Shown here: positions 1 to 8,535 of the stretch, in pieces
How positions within the stretch are numbered: position 1 is the first letter of the stretch
Layout: the number at the start of each line of letters is the position of its first letter
IMG/VR virus record: IMGVR_UViG_3300046787_000138
Span: 1-64,000 of that record
Reading direction: 5' to 3' (one strand)
Source: a virus
Length of the DNA: 64,000 bases
Program-made: the position numbers and the translations under genes
The notes under the pieces: model-generated
What the model was told of the DNA's origin: nothing
The model's input: the letters and a program-made list of their open reading frames with translations, nothing else
Database searches by the model: none

Positions 1-3
1 AGG

Positions 4-16
4 CTAACAATGTTAG
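4..16. promoter_or_regulatory. Palindromic box 1 (CTAACA-A-TGTTAG)
   Basis: Exact copy of the 13-bp palindrome repeated across the early region. The arms extend to AGGCTAACA/TGTTAGCCT, so it could also form a hairpin just beyond the stop codon of the minus-strand gene at 27-542. Confidence 0.85.
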
Positions 17-26
17 CCTAGGGTAA

Positions 27-542
27 TTACTTACCTTCGTTAATCAAGGACAAGTCCACGCCCATTGCAGACAGCGCCGCCTTGATACCCTTGAACGCGC
101 CTTCCTGTTTGTTGCTCAGCGTGTCAGCTTTGTGGCACGCCTTATAGAGCGCGGTCAATTCCTCCACTAAGCGCAAATCTAATGGGCGAGCCTTTGAACC
201 CGCGCCATCCGTTGCCGCCTCCTCCTCCGCAACTACACCGAACAGAGCGCGGGCGATAGCGTCAGCCTTTGCGTACTGCTTAACCATTTTCCATGCGTTC
301 GATGGGTTGGAATAACCGATTGACTTAAGCCCTTCGTAATACGCCTTCTTTTCACCCGCGATAGCTTCGGACAATTTGCCGCCGTTGCCTTCGAGTTCAA
401 ACCATGCACAATCGGCGATGTCATTTATTCCAGCCGCATACGCGCGGCGCGCGCCGTAGTTACTAACCTCCGATTCGATAGCCGCGACACGCAGAGCGGC
501 GATAGCAGAGAATGTCGTGGGGGTCGTGATGTTGATTGTCAT
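27..542 (-). CDS. Hypothetical early phage protein, 171 aa
   Basis: I do not recognise this protein. It is a soluble, mostly helical-looking sequence with an alanine-rich N-terminal third (residues 10-45), a central segment rich in Lys, Tyr and Ala (65-95), and a hinge of Glu/Ala around 105-115. There is no signal peptide or membrane segment. The ATG at 542 is preceded by AAGGAAAT at good spacing. The gene has its own promoter at 611-640 and a palindromic box at 561-573 in its leader, and it ends next to box 1. It reads in the same direction as the large early region at the other end of the window, so it probably belongs to early transcription if the genome ends join. Confidence 0.75.
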   Translation of the reverse strand: MTINITTPTTFSAIAALRVAAIESEVSNYGARRAYAAGINDIADCAWFELEGNGGKLSEAIAGEKKAYYEGLKSIGYSNPSNAWKMVKQYAKADAIARALFGVVAEEEAATDGAGSKARPLDLRLVEELTALYKACHKADTLSNKQEGAFKGIKAALSAMGVDLSLINEGK

Positions 543-560
543 AATATTTCCTTGAGTTAC

Positions 561-573
561 CTAACATTGTTAG
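561..573. promoter_or_regulatory. Palindromic box 2
   Basis: Exact CTAACA-T-TGTTAG. It lies in the 5' leader between the promoter at 611-640 and the start codon at 542 of the minus-strand gene, where a bound protein could block or attenuate transcription. Confidence 0.85.
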
Positions 574-610
574 GGGTTATGAATAGGGCTTATTCCCTTT
601 TCATGTTCTC

Positions 611-640
611 AGTATATCAAATTGTGATACAAAATAGCAA
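611..640 (-). promoter_or_regulatory. Sigma70-type early promoter
   Basis: On the minus strand, TTGCTA (635-640) and TATACT (611-616) are separated by 18 bp, upstream of the gene at 27-542. The -10 matches the consensus at five of six positions, the -35 less well. A palindromic box lies on each side (561-573 and 683-695). Confidence 0.55.
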
Positions 641-682
641 GCCCTTGGGGGAAAATTTAATGGGGGGAATGGAAAGAAAAAC

Positions 683-695
683 CTAACATTGTTAG
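683..695. promoter_or_regulatory. Palindromic box 3
   Basis: Exact CTAACA-T-TGTTAG, about 43 bp upstream of the -35 element of the leftward promoter at 611-640. Confidence 0.85.
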
Positions 696-877
696 ACCCA
701 CTACACCGCCACCCACCCAAATGGACAGAAGGGGAGGTATGGTTCCCATACACTGGGTTGCGCTCAAACAATGTTGCGTTTTTAAAAATGGGGGGTACCC
801 CTATATATTTTGTATCACAATGTTACCCCACCCCCTCTATATAGAAAACCCCCCGGGTAGGAGTCCCAGAAAATTTT

Positions 878-907
878 TTGACCCCCATATATTTTTTGTT
901 GTATAGT
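878..907 (+). promoter_or_regulatory. Sigma70-type promoter ahead of tRNA-Asn and the late genes
   Basis: TTGACC (878-883) and TATAGT (902-907) are separated by 18 bp on the plus strand. Transcription would begin near 914, just before the tRNA at 920. This is the only good plus-strand promoter I could pick out ahead of the late genes, so it may serve both the tRNA and the terminase-portal operon. Confidence 0.55.
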
Positions 908-919
908 CGGCCCCGTTGT

Positions 920-995
920 TCCCTGATAGCTCAGCCGGTAGAGCACACGACTGTTAATCGTGTTGTCGGTGGTTCGAGCCCACCTCGGGGAGCCA
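920..995 (+). tRNA. tRNA-Asn (anticodon GTT), with encoded CCA
   Basis: A complete 76-nt cloverleaf. The acceptor arm TCCCTGA pairs with TCGGGGA, followed by discriminator G and CCA at 993-995. The D arm contains GCTCAGCCGGTAGAGC. The anticodon loop reads CTGTTAA, anticodon GTT. The T arm carries GGTTCGAGCC. The gene looks intact and bacterial in type. The tRNA probably offsets codon-use differences between phage and host; alternatively it could replace a host tRNA cut by an anti-phage nuclease. Its 3' end takes part in an inverted repeat with 1055-1066. Confidence 0.97.
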
Positions 996-1066
996 ACAAC
1001 AAAGTGAATTGGTCGTGTGGCGTTTTGCCCATAGCACTAAGTGCCCGCAGTTCTCTTTGTTGTTGG
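993..1066. repeat. 12-bp inverted repeat flanking the 3' end of the tRNA gene
   Basis: CCAACAACAAAG (993-1004) is the perfect reverse complement of CTTTGTTGTTGG (1055-1066), with a 50-nt loop. The left arm begins on the CCA of the tRNA. A further CCAACAAC occurs near 1115. A stem here could affect tRNA 3' processing or termination; there is a T6 run about 17 nt later. Confidence 0.7.
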
Positions 1067-1154
1067 AGTTCGGAGTTCAATTTTTTAAACCACTATTGAG
1101 CTACAGGCCCGGACATCCAACAACCCTTCCCGTTAACCCGGTGCAACACAATTT

Positions 1155-1838
1155 ATGATTGAACTCCAGCCTAGCGCAGACAAACCTCTGCCCTTTGACT
1201 TGTCCGATGAGCAACCCAAGACTCATGCGGATAGCATTGCTATTGCTGCTAACACCGTAGACCTAGTGGAACGTCTCGGCGGGTCCCTAGATTTCGACGC
1301 AAAAGACTTCCAAGCTGCTGCTGCACTGGCCACGGGCAAAACAAAACCCAACGTCCCAACCACCGTCTCCAAAACAGGAACGGCCAAAGTCCTCTCCGTT
1401 GCAATCAAGGAATACGACTTCCAAGCATTTGCAGATGTGCAGCAGGCGCGCAATTTCGTAACAAACAAACTCGTGGCCATGGCCGACTGCGGCGATCCAA
1501 AACTAGAATTAAAAGCCCTCGAACTTTTGGGCAAGCACAGCGACATCGGACTTTTCACAGAACGCAGTGAGATCACAGTCCACCACACCTCTAGCTCTTC
1601 TCTAGAAGCCTCAATCAAGGAACGTGTAAAGCGCCTGATGAACGCAGAGATTACAGACGTGATTCCGTTCGACGACCTCGACGCGCATCTTGGCCCAGTC
1701 GGGGAAGGTACGTTTGAAGAAGCCCCGGGAAAGTTGATTACTACTGATACTGAAGAAGATGTAGAAGATGTCTCGCCGGGTATAGACGTCGAAGAATCCA
1801 AAACGTCAGGCTCAAAAGGTAAGAAAACCAAAAAATGA
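1155..1838 (+). CDS. terS: Terminase small subunit (putative)
   Basis: A 227-aa protein directly upstream of the large terminase gene, overlapping its start by 4 bp (ATGA). Small terminases recognise phage DNA and recruit the large subunit for packaging. The central segment (about residues 100-140) contains the pattern of a short helical pair ending in ELLGKHSDIGLFTER, typical of small terminases of this type; it is followed by an acidic linker (150-205) and a Lys-rich tail that may contact DNA. The start has a poor ribosome-binding site. The call rests mainly on position and the central motif. Confidence 0.75.
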   Translation: MIELQPSADKPLPFDLSDEQPKTHADSIAIAANTVDLVERLGGSLDFDAKDFQAAAALATGKTKPNVPTTVSKTGTAKVLSVAIKEYDFQAFADVQQARNFVTNKLVAMADCGDPKLELKALELLGKHSDIGLFTERSEITVHHTSSSSLEASIKERVKRLMNAEITDVIPFDDLDAHLGPVGEGTFEEAPGKLITTDTEEDVEDVSPGIDVEESKTSGSKGKKTKK

Positions 1839-3361
1839 GCCTAAACATCGACAACATGTCCCTTGCGGATGTCCTGAAAGTCCTCCCGAGTCTCTCGGAG
1901 TCGGACCAGCGGGTGTTGGAGGCTCAGCTTGCGAAGCTCGAAGAGCTCAAGAGCAGGGAGTTGATGCAGGACAAGTTCATCAAGTTCGTGGAAACGGTCT
2001 GGCCGACGTTCATTGCCGGTCGACACCACAAGCGGATGGCCGAAGCGTTCGAGAGAGTGGCGCGCGGTGAGTGCAAACGGCTGATTATCAACATGCCGCC
2101 ACGTCATACGAAGTCAGAATTCGCGTCTTACCTGCTCCCAGCTTGGTTTTTGGGCAAATTTCCGAACAAAAAGGTCATTCAGACCTCTCATACAGCCGAA
2201 TTGGCGGTGGGTTTTGGTCGAAAAGTGCGAAATTTGGTGGATACCGAGCAATACCACGACATTTTTCCCGAATTGGGACTGCAATCTGACTCAAAAGCGG
2301 CTGGCCGGTGGAACACATCCAAGGGCGGTGACTATTTTGCGATCGGTGTGGGCGGTGCGGTGACCGGTAAGGGTGCCGACTTGCTCATTATTGACGACCC
2401 GCACTCAGAACAAGAGGCTGCGATGGCAGCTACCAACCCCGAAGTCTATGACAAGGTGTATGAGTGGTACACGTCAGGTCCGCGTCAGCGTCTGCAACCG
2501 GGTGGGGCGATCGTAATCGTGATGACGCGCTGGGCTCAGCGTGACTTAACAGGACAGGTGCTGAAAAATGCGCAACTACGTGGTGAAACTGACTGGGAAG
2601 TTATCGAATTTCCAGCGATCCTACCAAGCGGGAATCCGCTCTGGCCGGAGTTTTGGAGTATGGCTGAATTGGCTGCGCTTCGTGAGGAACTCCCAAACAG
2701 CAAGTGGCAGGCACAGTATCAACAGAACCCGGTGGGCAACGAAAGCGCTATTGTCAAGCGTGATTGGTGGCAGTGGTGGGAAGAAGATGAGCCGCCCCAG
2801 TGCGAGTACATCCTCCAGACTTGGGACACTGCGTTCGAGAAACACCAACGCGCCGACTATTCTGCGGGCACAACTTGGGGCATATTCACACACCATAAGG
2901 ACCAGTCGAAGAACATCATCCTGCTGAACACATATAAGAAGCGTGTGGAGTGGGTGGACTTGAAGCGCGACGTGCTCAAGGAGTACAACATGTTTGAGCC
3001 AGATGGTCTGTTGATCGAGAAGAAGGCGACCGGCGCGCCGCTGATCTATGAGTTGAGGGCGATGGGTATCCCAGTGATGGAGTACACCCCGTCGAAAGGG
3101 CAAGACAAAATTGCCCGTTTGAACTCAGTCTCGGACATAATTGCGTCTGGGAAAGTTTGGGTTCCCAAGACTCGTTGGGCTGAAGAGCTCGTGGACGAGA
3201 TTGCGGCGTTCCCATCAGGCGAACACGATGACTTGGTTGACGCGACGACACTTGCCTTAATGCGTTTCCGCGCAGGTGGGTTCTTACGTTTGCCGTCAGA
3301 CGAGCCCGAGGATATTCAATGGTTCCGAAGCCGCAACAAAGAGCGGTACTACACAGTGTAA
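1835..3361 (+). CDS. terL: Terminase large subunit
   Basis: The packaging motor: an N-terminal ATPase drives DNA into the prohead and a C-terminal RNase H-like nuclease cuts it. The atypical Walker A PPRHTKSE is at residues 88-95, Walker B LLIIDDP at 183-189, and a coupling motif VMTRW begins near 229. The nuclease domain starts at the first metal ligand in QTWDTAF (Asp331), with acidic residues in the late EHDDLVDA motif. Length (508 aa) is normal for the family. Translation is coupled to the small subunit through ATGA. Confidence 0.95.
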   Translation: MSLNIDNMSLADVLKVLPSLSESDQRVLEAQLAKLEELKSRELMQDKFIKFVETVWPTFIAGRHHKRMAEAFERVARGECKRLIINMPPRHTKSEFASYLLPAWFLGKFPNKKVIQTSHTAELAVGFGRKVRNLVDTEQYHDIFPELGLQSDSKAAGRWNTSKGGDYFAIGVGGAVTGKGADLLIIDDPHSEQEAAMAATNPEVYDKVYEWYTSGPRQRLQPGGAIVIVMTRWAQRDLTGQVLKNAQLRGETDWEVIEFPAILPSGNPLWPEFWSMAELAALREELPNSKWQAQYQQNPVGNESAIVKRDWWQWWEEDEPPQCEYILQTWDTAFEKHQRADYSAGTTWGIFTHHKDQSKNIILLNTYKKRVEWVDLKRDVLKEYNMFEPDGLLIEKKATGAPLIYELRAMGIPVMEYTPSKGQDKIARLNSVSDIIASGKVWVPKTRWAEELVDEIAAFPSGEHDDLVDATTLALMRFRAGGFLRLPSDEPEDIQWFRSRNKERYYTV

Positions 3362-3370
3362 GGACACAAG

Positions 3371-5827
3371 ATGGAAAAAGGTTTATACGCAGCGCCCATG
3401 GGCCTATCTGATTTGGCCGACCAGCCAGACTTAGAAATCGAGTTGGAGCTCGAACCCGGCGAAGACGGTGAGCACCTAGACGCAGAGACCGAAGGCACTG
3501 CCGACGACTTTGACGCCAACCTCGCAGAGTTCATGGACGACAGTGTGCTCAGCGCGCTGGGTATGGACTTGGTTGAAGACTTCGACAAAGACGTGGGTGA
3601 CCGCCGCGACTGGATTCAGACGTATGTGGACGGCATCAAGCTGTTGGGCCTGAAGTACGAAGACCGTACCGAGCCATGGCAAGGTGCTTGCGGTGTGTTC
3701 CACCCCATGCTCACCGAGAGCGTTGTTCGCTTCCAGTCCGAGTCAATGATGGAGACGTTCCCAGCTATGGGACCCGTGAAGACTCAGATCGTTGGAGCTA
3801 TTGACGTACTCCGAGAAGAAGCCGCCGCGCGCGTCCGTGAGGACATGAACTACCAGCTCACCGAGGTGATGACTGAGTACCGCAGCGAGCACGAGAAGAT
3901 GTTGTGGTCTCTGCCCTTGGCAGGTTCCGCGTTCAAGAAGGTGTACTACGACCCAGCAAAAGGTCGCCAAGTAGCTACGTTCATTCCCGCTGAAGACATC
4001 GTCGTCCCATACGGCGCATCTAATATTGAAGACTCAGAGCGCGTTACTCATGTGATGCGTAAGACTGAGAACGAGCTGAAAAAACTCCAGCACGCAGGTT
4101 TCTATCTTGACTGTGACTTGGGCGACCCAGTGGTTGAGTTGGACGACATCGAGAAGCAGAAGGCTGAAGAGAATGGCATGTCTGCTATTCAGGACGACCG
4201 CTACCGCCTGTTGGAGATGCACGTCATGTTGGACCTCGAAGGTTTCGAGGACATGGAGGATGGCGAGGAGACCGGTATTGCTCTGCCTTACGTGGTGACT
4301 ATTGAGAAGGGCACGCGTAAAATCTTGGCCATCCGCAGAAATTGGTACGAAGATGATCCGCTCAAACTCAAGCGCCAGCACTTTGTGCATTACCAATACA
4401 TTCCGGGGTTCGGTTTTTACGGCTACGGACTCATTCACCTCATCGGCGGTTATGCAAAGAGCGCGACCATGCTCATTCGTCAGCTCGTCGATGCTGGTAC
4501 CTTGTCCAACCTCCCGGGGGGTCTCAAGTCTCGCGGCTTGCGAATTAAAGGCGATGACACGCCAATCCAACCGGGCGAGTTCCGCGACGTAGACGTGCCA
4601 AGCGGTTCGATCCGCGACAACATTCTGCCTCTGCCATACAAGGAGCCATCACAGGTTCTGTTTGCTTTGTTCAACCAGATCGTCCAAGAAGGCCGTTCGT
4701 TCGCGTCTTCTGGTGATATGAGTGTGAGCGACATGAGCAGCCAAGCCCCAGTTGGCACGACTCTTGCTTTGTTGGAGCGTACGTTGAAGGTGATGAGCGC
4801 GGTTCAGGCCCGCCTGCACTATGCGATGAAGCAGGAATTCAAACTGCTCAAGGTCATCATTGCCGACTACACACCGGAAGAATACGCGTATGAACCAGAA
4901 GAAGGCAATCGCGCAGTCAAGAAAGCCGACTATGACATGGTTGATGTCATCCCTGTCTCCGACCCCAACGCAGCAACCATGGCTCAAAAAGTCGTGCAGT
5001 ACCAAGCAGTGTTGCAGTTGGCCCAAAGTGCACCGCAGTTGTATAACTTGCCCCTTCTTCACCGCCAGATGATCGAGGTGTTGGGTGTGAAGAACGCCAA
5101 CAAGTTGGTGCCAGTCGAGGATGACCAGACTCCGACCGACCCAGTGCAGGAGAACCAGAACTTGTTGACCGGCAAGCCCGTGAAAGCGTTCATGGAGCAG
5201 AACCACCAAGCTCACTTGGGTGTGCACATGGCAGCGATGCAGGACCCCAAGATCATGCAGATCGTTGGTCAGAACCCACAGGCGCAGGCTATCCAAGCCG
5301 CGATGATGGCTCACATCAACGAGCACGTCGCGTTTGAATACCGCAAGCAGATCGAGATGCAGATGGGTATGGTCTTGCCAAGCGAAGAGAACCAGAAGCA
5401 CCTGACTACAGAGCAAGCCGACCAGATTGCGATGATGGCAGCTCAAGCTTCGCAGCAGCTTCTCCAGCAGAACAAGCAGGAAGCCGCACAACAACAAGCC
5501 GCGCAGCAGATGCAGGACCCTGTTGTGCAAATGCAACAGCAAGAACTCCAGATCAAGATGCAAGAGTTGCAGCTCAAAGCCCAGAAGCAGTCACTCGATG
5601 CAGCGGCCAAAGCCGACCAGCTGGAGATCGAGAAAGCTCGCATCATGGCCCAGAAAGAGATCGCCGCTATGCAGGTTGGAGCTACAGCCGCCGCTGCCAA
5701 GGACAAGCTCAACAAGATGCAAGAGCTTGAAGGTACACGCATGGGCATCGACGCTGCCAAACACCGCGCTCAGATGGCTATGCAGAAAGCTTCACAAAAC
5801 CGCGCGCCGCGCGACAAGAAGGAGTAA
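3371..5827 (+). CDS. Portal protein (podovirus-like head-tail connector)
   Basis: An 818-aa protein immediately after terminase. Portals form the dodecameric ring through which DNA enters and leaves the head. The N-terminus (1-60) is acidic. Residues 85-560 form the portal body, with the family-type stretch WQGACGVFHPMLTES near 100. From about 640 to the end there is a very Gln-, Met- and Lys-rich coiled coil, which would form the long barrel or crown of this portal class. RBS AAGGA lies before the ATG at 3371. The extended Gln-rich barrel is the main unusual feature. Confidence 0.88.
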   Translation: MEKGLYAAPMGLSDLADQPDLEIELELEPGEDGEHLDAETEGTADDFDANLAEFMDDSVLSALGMDLVEDFDKDVGDRRDWIQTYVDGIKLLGLKYEDRTEPWQGACGVFHPMLTESVVRFQSESMMETFPAMGPVKTQIVGAIDVLREEAAARVREDMNYQLTEVMTEYRSEHEKMLWSLPLAGSAFKKVYYDPAKGRQVATFIPAEDIVVPYGASNIEDSERVTHVMRKTENELKKLQHAGFYLDCDLGDPVVELDDIEKQKAEENGMSAIQDDRYRLLEMHVMLDLEGFEDMEDGEETGIALPYVVTIEKGTRKILAIRRNWYEDDPLKLKRQHFVHYQYIPGFGFYGYGLIHLIGGYAKSATMLIRQLVDAGTLSNLPGGLKSRGLRIKGDDTPIQPGEFRDVDVPSGSIRDNILPLPYKEPSQVLFALFNQIVQEGRSFASSGDMSVSDMSSQAPVGTTLALLERTLKVMSAVQARLHYAMKQEFKLLKVIIADYTPEEYAYEPEEGNRAVKKADYDMVDVIPVSDPNAATMAQKVVQYQAVLQLAQSAPQLYNLPLLHRQMIEVLGVKNANKLVPVEDDQTPTDPVQENQNLLTGKPVKAFMEQNHQAHLGVHMAAMQDPKIMQIVGQNPQAQAIQAAMMAHINEHVAFEYRKQIEMQMGMVLPSEENQKHLTTEQADQIAMMAAQASQQLLQQNKQEAAQQQAAQQMQDPVVQMQQQELQIKMQELQLKAQKQSLDAAAKADQLEIEKARIMAQKEIAAMQVGATAAAAKDKLNKMQELEGTRMGIDAAKHRAQMAMQKASQNRAPRDKKE

Positions 5828-5830
5828 TAG

Positions 5831-6028
5831 TTGGACAACAGCCGAGTGCTTGCTTATATCGCCAAGGAGATCGACAAACTCCGTGGCGACCAGAATTCCT
5901 TCCTCTCAGGAGGAGGTGCCAAAACGTTCGACGAGTATCGTCACGTCTGTGGGGTCATCCGAGGTCTGACTCACGCAGAAACCATTGTCAAAGACCTTGT
6001 GCAACGAATGGAGCAATCTGATGAGTGA
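5831..6028 (+). CDS. Small conserved phage protein, 65 aa (TTG start)
   Basis: A short helical protein between portal and the GroES-like gene. The TTG at 5831 is chosen because AAGGAG lies 7 nt upstream and no ATG fits; translation starts 3 nt after the portal stop. It overlaps the next gene by 8 bp. It carries Asp, Lys and Arg residues spread along two predicted helices and no membrane segment. Genes of this size behind the portal are common in environmental podophages, but their role is not known to me. Probably a head or connector accessory factor. Confidence 0.7.
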   Translation: MDNSRVLAYIAKEIDKLRGDQNSFLSGGGAKTFDEYRHVCGVIRGLTHAETIVKDLVQRMEQSDE

Positions 6029-6434
6029 ACTTAATTTAGCGGGTGCAGTGGACCTGTCCGGTCTGTTGAACAAACCCGCCGAGGATAAGGCGAAGCAACT
6101 GCCTGATCCGAAGCGCTTTCACGTCCTGTGTGTAGTCCCCGAGGCTATGGAGCAGTACGCCGATAGCGATGTTGGCATCATCAAATCTAGCCAAGCTATG
6201 TACCACGAAGAAGTGCTGACTTCAGTGCTGTTCGTAGTGAAACTTGGCCCTGACGCGTACAAAGATGAGACTCGTTTCCCATCTGGTCCGTCATGCAAGG
6301 AAGGTGACTTCGTCATCGTCCGACCCAATTCAGGCACCCGCCTGAAGATTCATGGCCGTGAATTCCGCATCATCAACGATGACTCGGTTGAAGCAGTTGT
6401 GGAAGACCCCCGTGGTATCACGCGTGCATCATAA
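6021..6434 (+). CDS. GroES-like co-chaperonin (putative)
   Basis: A 137-aa protein; the ATG at 6021 overlaps the previous stop. Residues about 65-125 follow the GroES beta-barrel pattern: LGPDAY, then a CKEGDFVIV strand, GTRLKIHG and a final FRIINDDSVEAVV. In GroES the same order is GPG, VKVGD, GTEVKLDG and ILRESDILA. The first 50 residues are an extension not found in bacterial GroES. A phage co-chaperonin would cap host GroEL so that large capsid proteins fold. Its place just before scaffold and capsid genes fits that job. I infer function from pattern and position only. Confidence 0.6.
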   Translation: MSELNLAGAVDLSGLLNKPAEDKAKQLPDPKRFHVLCVVPEAMEQYADSDVGIIKSSQAMYHEEVLTSVLFVVKLGPDAYKDETRFPSGPSCKEGDFVIVRPNSGTRLKIHGREFRIINDDSVEAVVEDPRGITRAS

Positions 6435-6444
6435 GGAGTAGAAC

Positions 6445-7449
6445 ATGCCCGGTTTTAAAGAAGAAGAGTTCGAGTTTCCTGACGAGAAGGAAGCGCGAGA
6501 AGCTAAACAAACTGCTGCTGAAGACGACAAGTTTGAAGTAGAGATTGAAGACGACACCCCCGCAGCGGACCGTGGCCGTAAAGCCGCGCCACCCCCTGAA
6601 GACCCAACAGAAGACGAGCTAGCCTCGTACGACGAGAAGGTTCAAGCGCGTATCAAGAAGTTCACCCGTGGCTACCACGATGAGCGCCGCGCCAAGGAAG
6701 AAGCTCTGCGTGAGCGTCAGGCCGCTGAAGCCTACGCCAAGCAGGTCTACGAGGAAAACAAACGCCTCCAACAGCAGCTTGCCACCGGTAGCCAAGCCTA
6801 TATTGAGCAGTCAAAGTCGTCTGCTGATATTGAGTTGAGCACCGCCAAGAAAGCCTATAAGGACGCCATTGAAGCAGGTGATATTGACGCTCAGGCCGAC
6901 GCCCAAGCTGATATTGCCCGCGCTATGTTGAAGATCGAGAAGGCTCAGAATATGAAGCCGATCGAGGTGGAGGAGAAGGACGACTTCAAACCTGCACAGC
7001 CCGTTCAAGACGACGAACCCAAGATGAGTCCACGTACTCAAAAATGGGTTAAAGCCAACTCTGATTGGTGGGGCGTTGACGAAGAAATGACTATGACTGC
7101 TATGGGGCTTGACAAGAAGCTCGCAAAAGAGTATGGTTCAGGCTATGTAGGAAGTGAAGAGTACTTCCGCACCATCGACAAAACGATGCGCAAACGATTT
7201 CCTGAGCACTTTGAAAGTGAACAGAGCCATGAGGATGACGAAACGCCTCCACGAAAGACGTCAGAACCGGCTGAAGAGGAAACTCCCCGCCGTGCAACAA
7301 AATCCGCTACTGTTGTGGCTCCGGCCTCACGTAGCACCCCGCCTAATCGTATTCGTTTGAAGGCATCCGAAGCAGCGATCGCTCGCCGTCTTGGGGTTCC
7401 AATTGAACAATATGCTAAACAGGTTGCTTTGCTGAAGAGAGGTGAATGA
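6445..7449 (+). CDS. Capsid scaffolding / assembly protein (putative)
   Basis: A 334-aa, highly charged protein between portal and capsid genes. Residues 1-60 are acidic. Residues 65-190 are a Lys/Glu/Ala/Gln coiled coil. The C-terminal 40 residues are basic, as in scaffolds whose basic C-terminal helix-turn-helix binds the coat protein. Scaffolds guide prohead assembly and then leave. AAGGAGTAGAAC precedes the ATG. It overlaps the next gene by 4 bp. Confidence 0.75.
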   Translation: MPGFKEEEFEFPDEKEAREAKQTAAEDDKFEVEIEDDTPAADRGRKAAPPPEDPTEDELASYDEKVQARIKKFTRGYHDERRAKEEALRERQAAEAYAKQVYEENKRLQQQLATGSQAYIEQSKSSADIELSTAKKAYKDAIEAGDIDAQADAQADIARAMLKIEKAQNMKPIEVEEKDDFKPAQPVQDDEPKMSPRTQKWVKANSDWWGVDEEMTMTAMGLDKKLAKEYGSGYVGSEEYFRTIDKTMRKRFPEHFESEQSHEDDETPPRKTSEPAEEETPRRATKSATVVAPASRSTPPNRIRLKASEAAIARRLGVPIEQYAKQVALLKRGE

Positions 7450-7910
7450 TGGAAAACGGTACTAAACAAAACCGACTGGATCGTAAATTGGATGACCGCA
7501 CGGTCGCACAACGCCCAACGGCGTGGCGTCCACCCGAGACTCTGCCTAGCCCTGATGCCCGCCCCGGCTGGACTCATCGCTGGATTCGTACCAGTACTGT
7601 TGGTGTCGCTGACCCATCAAATATTTCTTCGAAGCTTCGCGAAGGTTACGAGCCCTGCAAAGCAGAGGAGTACCCTGAGCTCATGATGCACGCTACTACC
7701 GAAGGTCGCTTTAAAGGCAACATTGAGGTGGGTGGTTTGTTGCTCTGCCGCATCCCGTCTGAGTTCTTGGAACAACGAGCAGCGTATTACGCTAATCAGA
7801 ACAAGTCTCAAATGGAGTCCGTGGACAACAATTTCCTTCGAGAAAGTGATCCTCGTATGCCCTTGTTCTCGGACAAGAAGTCGAAGGTTACTTTCGGTTC
7901 TGGTTCTTAA
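7446..7910 (+). CDS. Hypothetical structural-module protein, 154 aa
   Basis: I do not recognise the fold. It starts with tandem ATGs (7446 and 7449 in frame) behind GAGAGGTGA and overlaps the scaffold stop. The sequence is Pro- and Arg-rich at 25-45 and has a central globular stretch with two Cys residues. It ends in a basic tail. It sits between scaffold and decoration genes and ends 15 bp before the latter, so it is probably a head-assembly or minor head protein. Its N-terminal RTVAQRP segment is very polar and may be extended. Confidence 0.7.
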   Translation: MMENGTKQNRLDRKLDDRTVAQRPTAWRPPETLPSPDARPGWTHRWIRTSTVGVADPSNISSKLREGYEPCKAEEYPELMMHATTEGRFKGNIEVGGLLLCRIPSEFLEQRAAYYANQNKSQMESVDNNFLRESDPRMPLFSDKKSKVTFGSGS

Positions 7911-7925
7911 ATTTTGGAGTCCTAA

Positions 7926-8522
7926 ATGGCATACCCTACCGTTTCGGCACCTTATGGCCTGAAGCCTATCAATTCACTTGATGGCAAGCCATACGCTGGT
8001 GCTATTCGTCAGATTCCCGTCGCTACCGGTTTTGCAACCGCAGTTTTCACTGGTGACACAGTGTTGATTGGCAGCGATGGCTATCTCGTTAAATCAACTA
8101 CTACAAACAGCGGTGCAATCGTTGGCGTTGTGGTTGGTGGTCAATACACTAACTCTTCGGGCCAATTGGTTCAGGGTCAGTACATCCCCGCTTTGGCAGC
8201 TACAGCAGCTAACCCTGCCGTTGCCTACGTTGTGGATGACCAACAAGCTTTGTTCAAAGTGGCCGTTGTTACCTCTGGTACAACTATGGGCACTGCGAGC
8301 CGCGCTGATGTCGGTTCTAACGTGGCTTTGGTGTTGAACGCAGGTTCTACCACTACCGGTGACTCAGCTTTTGCTGTGACATTGACTGGTGCTGGCACTA
8401 CTGCAACCATCCCATTGCGCGTCATCGACGTGGTCCCTGAGACTGCCACTTCTGCTGGTGTTTACACCGAGTTGCTGGTGAAGATCAACACTCACCAATA
8501 CAACAACACCACTGGTGTTTAA
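7926..8522 (+). CDS. Putative capsid decoration protein
   Basis: A 198-aa Ala/Thr/Val/Gly-rich beta protein. It starts with APYGLKPINSLDGKPYAGA, a pattern I associate with small structural proteins encoded just before the capsid in environmental podophages. It has no charged helices and almost no Cys. GGAG lies upstream. Decoration proteins trimerise on the mature shell and stabilise it; position directly ahead of the major capsid gene fits this. The exact role is inferred. Confidence 0.6.
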   Translation: MAYPTVSAPYGLKPINSLDGKPYAGAIRQIPVATGFATAVFTGDTVLIGSDGYLVKSTTTNSGAIVGVVVGGQYTNSSGQLVQGQYIPALAATAANPAVAYVVDDQQALFKVAVVTSGTTMGTASRADVGSNVALVLNAGSTTTGDSAFAVTLTGAGTTATIPLRVIDVVPETATSAGVYTELLVKINTHQYNNTTGV

Positions 8523-8535
8523 GGAGTAAATTACC

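Larger units (their letters stand above)
543..919. other. Intergenic control region between the early gene and tRNA-Asn
   Basis: No convincing gene lies here. The stretch holds two palindromic boxes (561-573, 683-695), a leftward promoter (611-640), a rightward promoter (878-907), a perfect GGGGTACCCC palindrome at 792-801, and several homopolymeric G or C runs. The nonamer TGTATCACA at 810-818 resembles the extended -10 element of the early promoters, read on the minus strand. Divergent transcription of early and late genes probably starts here. Confidence 0.7.

Noticed and set aside
1094-1110. Sequence whose complement resembles a tRNA D arm (TGTAGCTCAATAGTGGTT)
   Set aside because: No matching acceptor, anticodon or T arm within 80 nt, so not a tRNA gene.
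4649-5563. 304-codon minus-strand frame opposite the portal gene
   Set aside because: Leu/His/Val-rich product typical of the reverse of Gln/Lys/Asp-rich coding sequence.
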